Shown piece after piece: positions 42,713-51,133 of a DNA stretch of 64,000 bases. Made by a program: the position numbers and the translations under genes. The stretch is from Nonlabens sp. Lineage in GTDB: Bacteria; Bacteroidota; Bacteroidia; Flavobacteriales; Flavobacteriaceae. Position 1 is the first letter of the stretch. Every line of letters begins with the position of its first letter. The stretch covers positions 554,513 through 618,512 of the forward strand of contig JAHDIQ010000001.1 of assembly GCA_020630715.1 (NCBI GenBank), given 5' to 3'. Under the pieces are notes generated by a model. It was not told the DNA's origin. It saw only the letters and a program-made list of their open reading frames with translations, and searched no databases.

Positions 42713-43369
42713 ATGCATTCCGTAAGTGAAGAAAATTATATTAAAACCATTTACCATCTTCAGGATGGTGATGCGCTAGTATCTACAAATGAGATTGCGG
42801 GACGTATGAATACAAAGGCATCATCTGTAACAGATATGCTTAAAAAACTAGCAGAAAAACAACTGGCAGAATATGTTCCTTATAAAGGTTCTAGATTAAC
42901 GAGTGCTGGATTAGATTGTGCGATGCAAATCATTAGAAAGCATCGATTATGGGAAGTGTTTCTGGTAGAAAAACTAAATTTTTCATGGGATGAAGTCCAT
43001 GAAGTGGCAGAACAATTAGAACACATACAGTCCAGAAAACTCATTGATCAATTAGATCAATTGCTGGATCATCCTAAATACGATCCACATGGTGATCCTA
43101 TTCCAGATGCTCAGGGAAATTATGAGCAACCTAAACATACTCAATTATCACAACTAAAACCACAGGATTCTGGTGTGCTCGCAGGCGTTTTAGATACCTC
43201 AACACGCTTTTTACAGTATCTAGATAAACACCAGATTGAGTTAGGAACTCAAATCACCATCGTAGATCATGAGGAATTTGACGGTTCTTTTATCATTAAA
43301 ACAGCTCAAAAATCACTACCTATTTCAAAAACAGTTGCAGACCAATTATACTTAAAATTAAATTCATGA
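42713..43369 (+). CDS. DtxR/MntR family metal-dependent transcriptional regulator
   Basis: A 218-aa regulator: N-terminal winged helix (SEENYIKTIYHLQDGDALVSTNEIAGRMNTKASSVTDMLKKLAEKQ), the dimerisation and metal-binding helices with IIRKHRLWEVFLVEKLNFSWDEVHEVAEQLEHIQS, and a C-terminal FeoA/SH3-like domain (IELGTQITIVDHEEFDGSFIIK). It likely senses Mn2+ or Fe2+ and represses the metal importer downstream. Its stop overlaps the next ATG (ATGA). Confidence 0.93.
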   Translation: MHSVSEENYIKTIYHLQDGDALVSTNEIAGRMNTKASSVTDMLKKLAEKQLAEYVPYKGSRLTSAGLDCAMQIIRKHRLWEVFLVEKLNFSWDEVHEVAEQLEHIQSRKLIDQLDQLLDHPKYDPHGDPIPDAQGNYEQPKHTQLSQLKPQDSGVLAGVLDTSTRFLQYLDKHQIELGTQITIVDHEEFDGSFIIKTAQKSLPISKTVADQLYLKLNS

Positions 43370-44157
43370 AAAGAATACTACTTACACTCGCACTAGTTGC
43401 AACCACTATTGCAACCGCGCAATCGCCTAAAAATACAGAAGCACTAATAACAGATCGTCCAGATGCGACAGAATCTCCTTATACCGTAGGTACTGGTAAT
43501 TTACAATTAGAAACTGGTGCACTTTTTACAGATAACGGGAATGATGCCTTTAGAACAGAATCTACCGTTTTTAATACAGGATTATTGCGTTATGGTCTTA
43601 ATGAAACTATCGAATTACGTCTAGGATGGGATTATGCAAATGAACGTAATTCTATCAATGGAAACGAAACTTTTAACGAGTCTGGATTCACACCATTATT
43701 ACTAGGAGCAAAATTTGAGTTAGTGAATGAAAAAGGCTGGATGCCGCAAATAGGTTTAATGACTCATTTGAGACTGCCTTTTACTGCAGCAGAAGAGTTT
43801 AGACCTGAAAACACAGGAATGGAAATGATCTTCTCATTTGACCATACTTTAAGTGATAAAGATGGAATTGCGTATAACCTAGGAGCACGCATTGCAGATG
43901 ATCGCTCACTTGAATATCTATATACTATTGCTTATGGTTATTCATTTACAGAAAAATGGGGCGCCTATGCCGAGCTTTACGGTGCATTCCCTGAAGATAA
44001 TCAAGCCTATCACTTATGGGATGCTGGAATTACCTATTTAGTAAATAATAATTTACAACTGGATGCAACTATAGGAACCGGATTTAATGGTACGGCTGCA
44101 AATCAGAATTTACTCGTAAGTGCTGGTTTTAGTTATAGAATATTGAAGAATAAGTAA
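43366..44157 (+). CDS. Outer-membrane transporter-like beta-barrel protein
   Basis: A 263-aa protein with signal peptide MKRILLTLALVATTIATAQ. It resembles the family annotated as transporter/MetA-pathway-type barrels: TDRPDATESPYTVGTGNLQLETG, TGLLRYGLNETIELRLGWDY, EKWGAYAELYGAF and ITYLVNNNLQLDATIGTG. Coupled to the metal regulator by an ATGA overlap and upstream of the ABC importer, so an outer-membrane metal-uptake role is a reasonable inference. Confidence 0.82.
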   Translation: MKRILLTLALVATTIATAQSPKNTEALITDRPDATESPYTVGTGNLQLETGALFTDNGNDAFRTESTVFNTGLLRYGLNETIELRLGWDYANERNSINGNETFNESGFTPLLLGAKFELVNEKGWMPQIGLMTHLRLPFTAAEEFRPENTGMEMIFSFDHTLSDKDGIAYNLGARIADDRSLEYLYTIAYGYSFTEKWGAYAELYGAFPEDNQAYHLWDAGITYLVNNNLQLDATIGTGFNGTAANQNLLVSAGFSYRILKNK

Positions 44158-44174
44158 TTGCTTTTTTATGCTTA

Positions 44175-44190
44175 CGCTTTCGCGAAAGCG
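44175..44190. repeat. Dispersed palindrome copy 13 (upstream of metal-binding lipoprotein)
   Basis: CGCTTTCGCGAAAGCG with partial TTA/TAT extension, 19 bases before the ATG at 44210, within the metal-uptake operon. Confidence 0.97.
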
Positions 44191-44209
44191 TATCAAATAC
44201 AACATAACA

Positions 44210-45118
44210 ATGAAAAAAATAGTATTCATTCTATCCATCATACTGCTAGTAAGCTGTGGTGATAAAAAAGAAGAGAACGGTAAATTACAAGTAGCTACCA
44301 CAACCACAATGGTTACAGATCTGGTTAAAAATATAGGTAGTGATCTTATTGAAGTCAACGGTTTAATGGGAAGTGGTGTAGATCCACATTTATACAAAGC
44401 CAGTGAAGGTGATGTAGGAAAACTCACTAATGCAGATGTGATTTTTTACAATGGCTTACACCTAGAAGGAAAGCTAGTAGACATTTTTGAAAAAATGGAA
44501 TCTCGTGGGCAGGCAGCTTATGCAGTAGGAGAATCACTAGATAAAACGACGCTGATAGGTAGTGATTATTTTGCTTCAAATTATGATCCACATATCTGGT
44601 TTGATCTAGATTACTGGACTCAAATTACTAATTATGTAACAGATAAATTGGTAGAAAAAGATCCTAAAAACGCTGATGCTTTTAAATCAAATAGAGATGC
44701 TTATTTAAAAGAACTTACTGCCTTAAAATCTGAGCTTACCGCAACGATCAATCAATTACCTAAAGAGCAACGTATTCTAGTGACGGCGCACGATGCGTTT
44801 AATTATTTTGGACGCAGTTTTGATTTTGAAGTGGTAGGATTACAAGGATTATCTTCTGCTACTGAGGCTGGTGTGCAAGATGTACAGCGCCTTACTAAAT
44901 TCATCATAGAGAATAAAATCAAAGCCGTTTTTGTAGAAAGCAGTGTCCCTAAACGTACGGTAGAAGCCTTACAAGCCGCTGTAGAAGCGCAAGATCACAC
45001 CGTAGAAATAGGTGGCGAACTATTTAGCGATGCTTTAGGTAGTGATGGAACCATAGAAGGAACTTACTTAGGAATGTATCGTCATAATGTACATACGATT
45101 GTAAACGCACTTAAATAA
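44210..45118 (+). CDS. Metal ABC transporter substrate-binding lipoprotein (ZnuA/TroA family)
   Basis: A 302-aa lipoprotein ([16 protein letters not shown], lipidated Cys16); an earlier in-frame ATG at 44168 would read through the palindrome and is unlikely. Cluster A-I features: [10 protein letters not shown] and YDPHIWFD give His ligands, [12 protein letters not shown] a third, and the C-terminal [23 protein letters not shown] the acidic ligand. There is no His-rich loop, favouring Mn/Fe over Zn. Stop overlaps the ATPase ATG. Confidence 0.93.
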   Translation: MKKIVFILSIILLVSCGDKKEENGKLQVATTTTMVTDLVKNIGSDLIEVNGLMGSGVDPHLYKASEGDVGKLTNADVIFYNGLHLEGKLVDIFEKMESRGQAAYAVGESLDKTTLIGSDYFASNYDPHIWFDLDYWTQITNYVTDKLVEKDPKNADAFKSNRDAYLKELTALKSELTATINQLPKEQRILVTAHDAFNYFGRSFDFEVVGLQGLSSATEAGVQDVQRLTKFIIENKIKAVFVESSVPKRTVEALQAAVEAQDHTVEIGGELFSDALGSDGTIEGTYLGMYRHNVHTIVNALK

Positions 45119-45855
45119 TGGAACCTAACATCGCCGTCGCAGTAGATGACCTTACCGTAGCTTATAATTATAAGCCAGTCTTATGGGATATTGATTTGTC
45201 GATTCCAGAAGGCGTTTTGATGGCAATTGTAGGACCTAATGGTGCTGGAAAATCAACATTGATTAAAGCTATCCTAGGAATTATTGATCCTATCGCAGGA
45301 TCTGTGGCGATTTATGGAAAGCCCTATAAAAAACAACGTGATAAAGTAGCCTATGTACCACAAAAAGGTAGTGTAGACTGGGATTTTCCTACTACAGCGC
45401 TAGATGTAGTAATGATGGGAACTTATGGCGCATTAGGATGGATTAAACGTCCTGGTGCTAGTCAGAAAAAACAAGCGCTAGAAGCACTGGAAAAAGTAGG
45501 AATGTTAGCCTTTAAAAACAGGCAAATAAGCCAGCTTTCCGGCGGACAGCAGCAACGTGTTTTTCTAGCTCGTGCACTGGTACAAAATGCAGCTATCTAT
45601 TTTATGGATGAACCTTTTCAAGGTGTAGATGCTACCACGGAAATTGCAATTATCAATATCTTAAAAGAACTACGCAAGGCTGGTAAAACGGTTATTGTAG
45701 TACATCATGATTTACAAACGGTTCCAGAATACTTTGATTGGGTCACCTTTTTAAATGTAAAACACATCGCCACTGGACCCGTAAAAGATATTTTTAATGA
45801 TGATAACCTGACCAAAACTTATGGTATTAACTATAAAGTTGCGGTACAACAATAG
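45118..45855 (+). CDS. Metal ABC transporter ATP-binding protein
   Basis: A 245-aa ATPase of the Mn/Zn/Fe type: Walker [18 protein letters not shown]-loop [15 protein letters not shown] typical for this family, signature LSGGQQQRV, Walker [15 protein letters not shown] and the switch His in VVHHD. Start overlaps the binding-protein stop (TAATG). Confidence 0.96.
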   Translation: MEPNIAVAVDDLTVAYNYKPVLWDIDLSIPEGVLMAIVGPNGAGKSTLIKAILGIIDPIAGSVAIYGKPYKKQRDKVAYVPQKGSVDWDFPTTALDVVMMGTYGALGWIKRPGASQKKQALEALEKVGMLAFKNRQISQLSGGQQQRVFLARALVQNAAIYFMDEPFQGVDATTEIAIINILKELRKAGKTVIVVHHDLQTVPEYFDWVTFLNVKHIATGPVKDIFNDDNLTKTYGINYKVAVQQ

Positions 45856-45902
45856 AGAATTTGAAGCTAAACTCGAACTTGAAATCGAAAAAGATGATGA
45901 AG

Positions 45903-45925
45903 ATTACCTTTTCGTGAAAGCCTAA
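45903..45925. repeat. Dispersed palindrome copy 14 (decayed)
   Basis: This 23-bp stretch matches the extended palindrome at 19 of 23 positions (core reads CTTTTCGTGAAAGC). It lies between the ATPase and first permease genes and looks like an old copy drifting in non-coding DNA. Confidence 0.6.
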
Positions 45926-45935
45926 ATGTAGTAAT

Positions 45936-45966
45936 CTTTAAACTTAAACTTAAACTTAAACTTAAA
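45936..45966 (+). repeat. CTTAAA hexanucleotide tandem repeat before the permease start
   Basis: Four perfect CTTAAA units (45943-45966) preceded by CTTTAAA, ending one base before the GTG start of the permease gene at 45968. Confidence 0.9.
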
Positions 45967-45967
45967 C

Positions 45968-47080
45968 GTGGAACTAACAGATTTTTTTACAGATTACACC
46001 TTGCGTACCATTACGCTAGGAACTGCCGTGCTAGGAGCGATCTGTGGGATGTTAGGAAGTTTTGCGGTGTTGCGTAAACAAAGTTTATTAGGCGATGCGA
46101 TCTCTCACGCAGCATTACCAGGAATAGCCATTGCGTTTTTAATTACAGGTGCAAAAGATTCTAATGTATTGCTTTTAGGTGCTTTAGTAAGTGGTCTGAT
46201 CGGTGTTTTCTGGATCAAGGGAATTGTGTCAAAAACACATTTAAAAACTGATACCGCGTTAGGATTGATCTTGAGTTTGTTTTTTGGTTTTGGGATGTTG
46301 CTACTTACTTTTATACAAAAACAACCCAATGCAAATCAAGCTGGACTGGATAAGTACTTATTTGGTCAGGCAGCAACATTAGTAGAAAGTGATGTTACTT
46401 TAATGATTATCGTAACAGCGATCAGTTTAGTGGTGATACTATTGTTTTGGAAAGAGTTTAAGCTGTTACTGTTTGATAAAAACTATGCGATGACTTTAGG
46501 TTTTAACACTAAGTTTATCGACGGATTGATTAGTTTTTTTATTGTACTAGCTATTGTTATAGGATTGCAAACGGTAGGTGTGGTTTTAATGAGTGCGATG
46601 TTGCTTGCGCCTGCGGCAGCAGCAAGACAATGGACGAATAGTCTAGGAGTCATGGTGATTTTAGCAGCGATTTTTGGAGCTTTTTCAGGTGTTTTTGGAA
46701 CTGCGATAAGTGCTACACAATCTAATTTATCCACTGGTCCAGTGATCGTATTAGTCGCTGCGGTGTTTGTGGTTATTTCTTTTGTTTTTTCGCCAGAACG
46801 TGGCATCCTATTTAAACAAATCAGATTGATTAAAAACAGGCGTGATCTGGAATTGCAAAAGACCTTGTATTTTATGTATGACATTGTACGTAAACACGAT
46901 GATATTTCTAGACCACACGCGATTAAAATCTTAAATAATTTTCAAGGATTTACAAAAGGTACTTTAGGTAAACTAGTAGAAAAAGACTGGATTACTATTG
47001 CCGGTGATAGCTGGTCCATGACGGGTGAAGGCTTTCATACCGCAGCAAATTTATATAACACTAATATTCCAGAGTCATGA
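45968..47080 (+). CDS. Metal ABC transporter permease with C-terminal winged-helix domain (first)
   Basis: A 370-aa protein. Residues 1-285 are a TroC/ZnuB-type permease with about nine TM helices (LLGDAISHAALPGIAIAF, VGVVLMSAMLLAPAAAARQW are family marks). Residues ~290-370 form a soluble tail (LQKTLYFMYDIVRKHDDISRPHAIKIL...GTLGKLVEKDWITIAGDSWSMTGEGFHTA) with the order helix, helix-turn-helix, wing, typical of DtxR-like winged helices. GTG start sits right behind a CTTAAA repeat. Overlaps the second permease by four bases. Confidence 0.9.
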   Translation: MELTDFFTDYTLRTITLGTAVLGAICGMLGSFAVLRKQSLLGDAISHAALPGIAIAFLITGAKDSNVLLLGALVSGLIGVFWIKGIVSKTHLKTDTALGLILSLFFGFGMLLLTFIQKQPNANQAGLDKYLFGQAATLVESDVTLMIIVTAISLVVILLFWKEFKLLLFDKNYAMTLGFNTKFIDGLISFFIVLAIVIGLQTVGVVLMSAMLLAPAAAARQWTNSLGVMVILAAIFGAFSGVFGTAISATQSNLSTGPVIVLVAAVFVVISFVFSPERGILFKQIRLIKNRRDLELQKTLYFMYDIVRKHDDISRPHAIKILNNFQGFTKGTLGKLVEKDWITIAGDSWSMTGEGFHTAANLYNTNIPES

Positions 47081-48234
47081 ATGCTATGGTAGAAATACAA
47101 TTGATTGCAGCGGTTACGGCAGCTGCATGCGCTATTCCTGGCGTGTTTCTGGTATTGCGTAAAATGGCATTAATTAGTGATGCGATTAGTCATTCTATTT
47201 TACCTGGTATTGTGATTGGTTTTTTTATCACTCATGATCTAGCGTCACCATGGTTGATCATTTTTGCCGCTTTTAGTGGGATCATCACTGTGATTTTAGT
47301 AGAAATGATTCAGAAAACAGGACTGGTTAAAGAAGATACTGCCATAGGATTGGTCTTTCCAGCTTTGTTCAGTATTGGTGTTATTTTAATTGCAAAGAAT
47401 GCTAATGATGTACACCTCGATGTAGATGCGGTATTGTTAGGTGATCTCGCTTTTGCACCATTTGATCGTCTTTTAATAGATGGTGCAGATTATGGTCCTA
47501 AAGGATTGTGGATGATCTCTGTTATTCTGGTGATCACATTACTCTTGTTATTTGCTTTTTACAAAGAATTAAAAATCAGCACTTTTGATATAGGGCTGTC
47601 TAGTGCCTTAGGATTCTCACCAGTAATCATGCACTATGGATTAATGAGTGTGGCATCTGTGACAACCGTTGCTGCATTTGATGCGGTAGGAGCCATTTTA
47701 GTAGTAGCATTAATGATTGCGCCAGCGGCAACGGCCTATTTATTAACCACAGATTTACGTAAAATGTTGGTGCTTTCTGTGATCATTGGTGTGGGAAGTG
47801 CGATAGGTGGTTATTGGCTAGCGCGATGGTTAGATGCTTCTATTTCTGGATCTATCACTACGGTTTTAGGATTGTTATTTTTAATGATTTACCTGTTTGC
47901 GCCTAGTAAAGGATTAATCGCGGTGTTGCTCAGGCAAAACCGACAGCGTAAAGAAGTATCCTTACTCACTTTTTTACTTCATTTAAACAATCATGATAGT
48001 ATAGAAGAACGACGTGTCACGCATCTACAAGAACACATCAACTGGCGTAAAGTACGAGCTAACTCAGTCCTTAAATTAGCCAAAAAGAACAACATGGTCA
48101 CCATAGAAAACCAAGTAGTATCTCTTACTCAAAAAGGTTTAACCTTTACAGAAAAAGCATTGGATTACATCATCACAAATGAGGATGAACAAATCGAGGA
48201 TATGAAAGATGATTTCTTTTTGTTTAGAGGATAA
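47077..48234 (+). CDS. Metal ABC transporter permease with C-terminal winged-helix domain (second)
   Basis: A 385-aa permease paralogous to the previous one: LISDAISHSILPGIVIGF, GAILVVALMIAPAATAYLL and about nine TM helices, then a soluble tail from residue ~290 (RKEVSLLTFLLHLNNHDSIEERRVTHLQEHINWRKVRANSVLKLAKKNNMVTIENQVVSLTQKGLTFTEKAL) that again fits a winged helix, plus an acidic end. It likely forms a heterodimeric channel with the first permease. Confidence 0.9.
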   Translation: MNAMVEIQLIAAVTAAACAIPGVFLVLRKMALISDAISHSILPGIVIGFFITHDLASPWLIIFAAFSGIITVILVEMIQKTGLVKEDTAIGLVFPALFSIGVILIAKNANDVHLDVDAVLLGDLAFAPFDRLLIDGADYGPKGLWMISVILVITLLLLFAFYKELKISTFDIGLSSALGFSPVIMHYGLMSVASVTTVAAFDAVGAILVVALMIAPAATAYLLTTDLRKMLVLSVIIGVGSAIGGYWLARWLDASISGSITTVLGLLFLMIYLFAPSKGLIAVLLRQNRQRKEVSLLTFLLHLNNHDSIEERRVTHLQEHINWRKVRANSVLKLAKKNNMVTIENQVVSLTQKGLTFTEKALDYIITNEDEQIEDMKDDFFLFRG

Positions 48235-48241
48235 CCTTTAT

Positions 48242-48317
48242 GCTGGAATGGATAAAAGACTGATTCGCTCCAGGACAAAAGAATTTCTACGAATGCTTGT
48301 TAAGGTGCGGACTTAAG
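48242..48317. repeat. Intergenic repeat remnants: GCTGGAATGGA and an 18-bp core
   Basis: GCTGGAATGGA (48242-48252) also occurs in both sufS promoter copies (52370-52380, 52862-52872). TTAAGGTGCGGACTTAAG (48300-48317) is the exact reverse complement of 41996-42013. The 195-bp gap otherwise holds only the terminator at 48375. Confidence 0.65.
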
Positions 48318-48374
48318 TTAGGATATAGAAATGAATCATCATTAATGTTGTCTCTAAATACACCTAAAAACAAA

Positions 48375-48404
48375 ACCCCAAGAGTTTCTAGAAACCTTTG
48401 GGGT
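48375..48404 (-). terminator. Terminator of the suf/DUF3078 operon
   Basis: ACCCCAAGAGTTTC (48375-48388) pairs with GAAACCTTTGGGGT (48391-48404) with one G-U and one mismatch; on the minus strand a T-rich tract follows. Nearly the same sequence as the terminator at 2979-3006. Confidence 0.85.
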
Positions 48405-48429
48405 AATTATAATAAATCAAGTGGTTAAT

Positions 48430-49356
48430 TTAGAACTTATAGCTCAATCCTAGTAACCAGAATGATTGTAAATCGTTATCTACATCGTCAAAACTTAATG
48501 TATCGTTTGCAGTTGTAGTTTGAGCAAAGTTTAATGCTTCTTGATGATTTCCTCTTAGACCAAAGTCAAAACCTACACCTATGTTTTTCCATAAAGTATA
48601 TGCAAAACCATTTTGCCATGTCCAGTTAGAAAAGTTTGAGCTTTCATAACTAGCAAAAGCAGATAAGTTAGACTTGAAACTTACTTTTCCAATTTGACGT
48701 GTGTAATCTGCAACAATTTTTGCACCTAGACTAGAGTTAAATGCACTGTCATTATCTGCAAAAACAAAGTTGTAGTTCAATGGATGTACTACTACTACTA
48801 GATTCTGAATAGGAGTCCATGTAGCACCTACACCTACATCTAAATATCCTGGATCATTAAAGTTATCAATAATGGTAGTTCTATATTCGCCTAAGGTAGA
48901 AACTGCTAATTTCTCAGTCAATTTGTAACCAAATAATGATTGAACATTAAATACATCTGTTGCTGCATTGAAGTCATCGCTGTCCGTATCGTTGTCTTGA
49001 TCGTCAAATTTTACCCATTGCAGGTTGACGTTTGCACTGTTATTCCAGAAATATTTATCTTGTTTAAGATTAGCAAATGCATTAAGTGTTGCTCCTATAT
49101 TTCCAGATTCTACGTTAGGACTTCCTTGAGAAAACCAGTTGTTGAAGCTAGAAAGATTACCACCTATGGTTCCAAAAGCGCCTTTACGCCATCCTGGTAA
49201 AGCATCTATTTTTGCTTGAATAGCATCAACTTCACTTTGTAATTTTGCAATGCTTTCTTTTTTAGGAGCTTGCTGTGCTTTTAATTCTTCTTCTGTTTGA
49301 GAAAATGCAGTGGTTGCAAATAATGCGCAAGCTGCAATAAGTAATACTTTTTTCAT
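48430..49356 (-). CDS. DUF3078 outer-membrane-type protein
   Basis: A 308-aa exported protein from the ATG at 49356 (MKKVLLIAACALFATTAFSQ), preferred over an in-frame ATG at 49404 that lacks a leader. A short coiled coil (KKESIAKLQSEVDAIQAKIDAL) is followed by GWRKGAFGTIGGNLSSFNNWFSQG and then beta-barrel-like strands ending LLGLSYKF. DUF3078 is a Bacteroidota family of unknown function often found after the suf genes. Confidence 0.87.
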   Translation of the reverse strand: MKKVLLIAACALFATTAFSQTEEELKAQQAPKKESIAKLQSEVDAIQAKIDALPGWRKGAFGTIGGNLSSFNNWFSQGSPNVESGNIGATLNAFANLKQDKYFWNNSANVNLQWVKFDDQDNDTDSDDFNAATDVFNVQSLFGYKLTEKLAVSTLGEYRTTIIDNFNDPGYLDVGVGATWTPIQNLVVVVHPLNYNFVFADNDSAFNSSLGAKIVADYTRQIGKVSFKSNLSAFASYESSNFSNWTWQNGFAYTLWKNIGVGFDFGLRGNHQEALNFAQTTTANDTLSFDDVDNDLQSFWLLGLSYKF

Positions 49357-49460
49357 TCTATTGAGGTATTGTTTGTTAAGTTGGGACAAAGTTAACCTTA
49401 TCATAAAATAAATAGATACAGAATGTACTGATTCAATGAAGAAACGACAAAATGTGATAT

Positions 49461-49964
49461 TTATCGTTTAAATACAGGAACTGATGAGCATGCCTCACCA
49501 TACATGATGGATTTTGCAACCATTTGTAACTTATTTGTGATCATCGCATAGGCGCTGATAGGAACCGGTTTCTCACTACATCCTTTAATAATTACGGGTA
49601 GATTTTCAAATTCATTTACGTCTAGATCATCTATAATGTCCTTATATAGTATGGTCTCTAATTGCTCTAGATTTCCTATGACGGTTACTTTAGCGATTCC
49701 CGTAAGTGCGCTTTGCACCAGCATCCATGCCCATTGCGGTATGATGGCATCTGTACTACAGGTGACGGCTACAAAATGATCTTTATAGATAGTAAAGTCT
49801 GTAGTTTTTACGCTTTCGCGAAAGCGAGATTCCACAACCACAATACCTTCCAGTAACCATTCAGAAATATCAATCATACTGCGTGGTCCTGCTGGATAGT
49901 AATCTTCTAAATCAATAGTTTTTAATTTAGAATTTGCGACTCTATTGATAATTTCACCTTCCAT
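49461..49964 (-). CDS. DUF2480 family protein
   Basis: A 167-aa cytosolic protein typical of Bacteroidota suf clusters (INRVANSKLKTIDLEDYYPAGPRSMIDISEWL..., AVTCSTDAIIPQWAWMLV, VIIKGCSEKPVP). Conserved cysteines (CSTDA, KGCSEK, EACSS) may bind metal or a cluster, but the function is unknown. Carries RFRES (residues 47-51) from the palindrome, between two conserved segments. Six bases after the DUF59 gene. Confidence 0.87.
   Translation of the reverse strand: MEGEIINRVANSKLKTIDLEDYYPAGPRSMIDISEWLLEGIVVVESRFRESVKTTDFTIYKDHFVAVTCSTDAIIPQWAWMLVQSALTGIAKVTVIGNLEQLETILYKDIIDDLDVNEFENLPVIIKGCSEKPVPISAYAMITNKLQMVAKSIMYGEACSSVPVFKR
49811..49826. repeat. Dispersed palindrome copy 15 (in DUF2480 gene)
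   Basis: CGCTTTCGCGAAAGCG read in the second frame as RFRES, one of only two genic copies not read as AFAKA. Confidence 0.97.
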
Positions 49965-49969
49965 AATGT

Positions 49970-50290
49970 CTAAAGCATTCCTAGTTCTAGTTTTGCCTCT
50001 TCACTCATTAAATCCTTATTCCACGGTGGATCAAAGGTGATTTCAACCTCTGCGTCGTTCACTTCCTTAAGAGTTTTCACCTTTTCTTCTACTTCTACGG
50101 GAAGTGTTTCTGCAACTGGGCAGTTAGGCGAGGTAAGTGTCATCAAGATTTTTACATCTGCATCTGTACTTACCATCACGTCATAGATCAATCCTAGCTC
50201 GTAGATATCTACTGGGATTTCAGGATCATAAATGGTTTTTAACACCTTTACAACTTTCTCTCCTATTTCTTGTCCGTTAATTTCTTCCAT
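49970..50290 (-). CDS. DUF59/MIP18 Fe-S assembly protein (SufT/PaaD-like)
   Basis: A 106-aa protein with the complete MIP18 signature: TIYDPEIPVDIYELGLIYDV, TLTSPNCPVAETLP (conserved Cys) and ITFDPPWNKDLMSEEAKLELGML. Such proteins assist iron-sulfur cluster maturation or transfer. Three bases after sufE in the minus-strand suf operon. Confidence 0.93.
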   Translation of the reverse strand: MEEINGQEIGEKVVKVLKTIYDPEIPVDIYELGLIYDVMVSTDADVKILMTLTSPNCPVAETLPVEVEEKVKTLKEVNDAEVEITFDPPWNKDLMSEEAKLELGML

Positions 50291-50293
50291 AAT

Positions 50294-50719
50294 CTAATTG
50301 AGCTGTGACTGATAGGCCACGGCATACATTTTAAGTTGTTTAATCATAGAAACGAGTCCATTTGCTCTAGTAGGTGATAAATGTTCTTTAAGACCTATCT
50401 CATCTATAAAATCTGTGTTTGCGTTAATGATCGCTTGTGGTTGCTGTCCAGACCATGCACGCACTAGAATGGCGATGATTCCTTTAGTAATGATGGCATC
50501 GCTATCTGCGGTAAAGAATATCTTATCATCTTTAAGATCTGCATGTACCCATACTTTAGACTGACAACCTTTTATGATTTTATCATCTGTTTTATATTGA
50601 TCTTCTATAATAGGTAAGCTTTTACCTAGATCAATCATGTATTCATAGCGTTGCATCCAGTCGTCAAACATGGAAAACTCATCCACGATCTCGTTTTGTA
50701 TGTCTTCTATTTGTGCCAT
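50294..50719 (-). CDS. sufE: Sulfur acceptor protein SufE
   Basis: A 141-aa SufE: EIVDEFSMFDDWMQRYEYMIDLGKSLP and KIIKGCQSKVWVHAD with the sulfur-accepting Cys, then GIIAILVRAWSGQQP. It takes persulfide sulfur from SufS and passes it on to the SufBCD scaffold. Overlaps the META gene by one base. Confidence 0.95.
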   Translation of the reverse strand: MAQIEDIQNEIVDEFSMFDDWMQRYEYMIDLGKSLPIIEDQYKTDDKIIKGCQSKVWVHADLKDDKIFFTADSDAIITKGIIAILVRAWSGQQPQAIINANTDFIDEIGLKEHLSPTRANGLVSMIKQLKMYAVAYQSQLN

Positions 50720-51114
50720 TATTTTTTAATTGCAGTAATGATAACAGTTCCATTTTCATCCAGTAATTCTAGTCCATCACTGGTAGGATTAACTTCTTTT
50801 ACTAGACCTAAATGTTTGTGATAATCTCGTTCGATGCCGTCTGTTTCTCCACACATCATTTTTGTCATTCCCATAGGACTCAAGTTTACCTGGTTACCAT
50901 CAACCACTTCAAAGCTTCCAAAATAGGAATTACAAGCAGATTTACCGCTGATTTTGTTTTCGCCGTCGCTCATGGTGATATTCATGGTGATATCGTATTC
51001 TGAGTAGTCATTTTCTCCTACCATTACCACGTCATAGTCTCCAGATAAGTCTGCATCTTTACAGGATACCATGGCAAAAAGGGAAAGCATCAATATATAT
51101 TTTAAATTTTTCAT
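50719..51114 (-). CDS. META domain lipoprotein
   Basis: A 131-aa lipoprotein (MKNLKYILMLSLFAMVSC) with a META/HslJ-like domain: DGENKISGKSACNSYFGSFEVVDGNQVNLSPMGMTKMMCG. Both Cys in the ACNSYFG and MMCG motifs are kept. It lies between sufS and sufE in one minus-strand operon; its connection with Fe-S assembly is only positional. Confidence 0.88.
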   Translation of the reverse strand: MKNLKYILMLSLFAMVSCKDADLSGDYDVVMVGENDYSEYDITMNITMSDGENKISGKSACNSYFGSFEVVDGNQVNLSPMGMTKMMCGETDGIERDYHKHLGLVKEVNPTSDGLELLDENGTVIITAIKK

Positions 51115-51133
51115 AAGGATTGATTTTAAGCGG

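Noticed and set aside
44168-44209. Upstream ATG extension of the metal-binding lipoprotein through the palindrome (LSRK frame)
   Set aside because: It would bury a perfect lipoprotein signal that starts at 44210; the LSRK frame occurs in no other gene.
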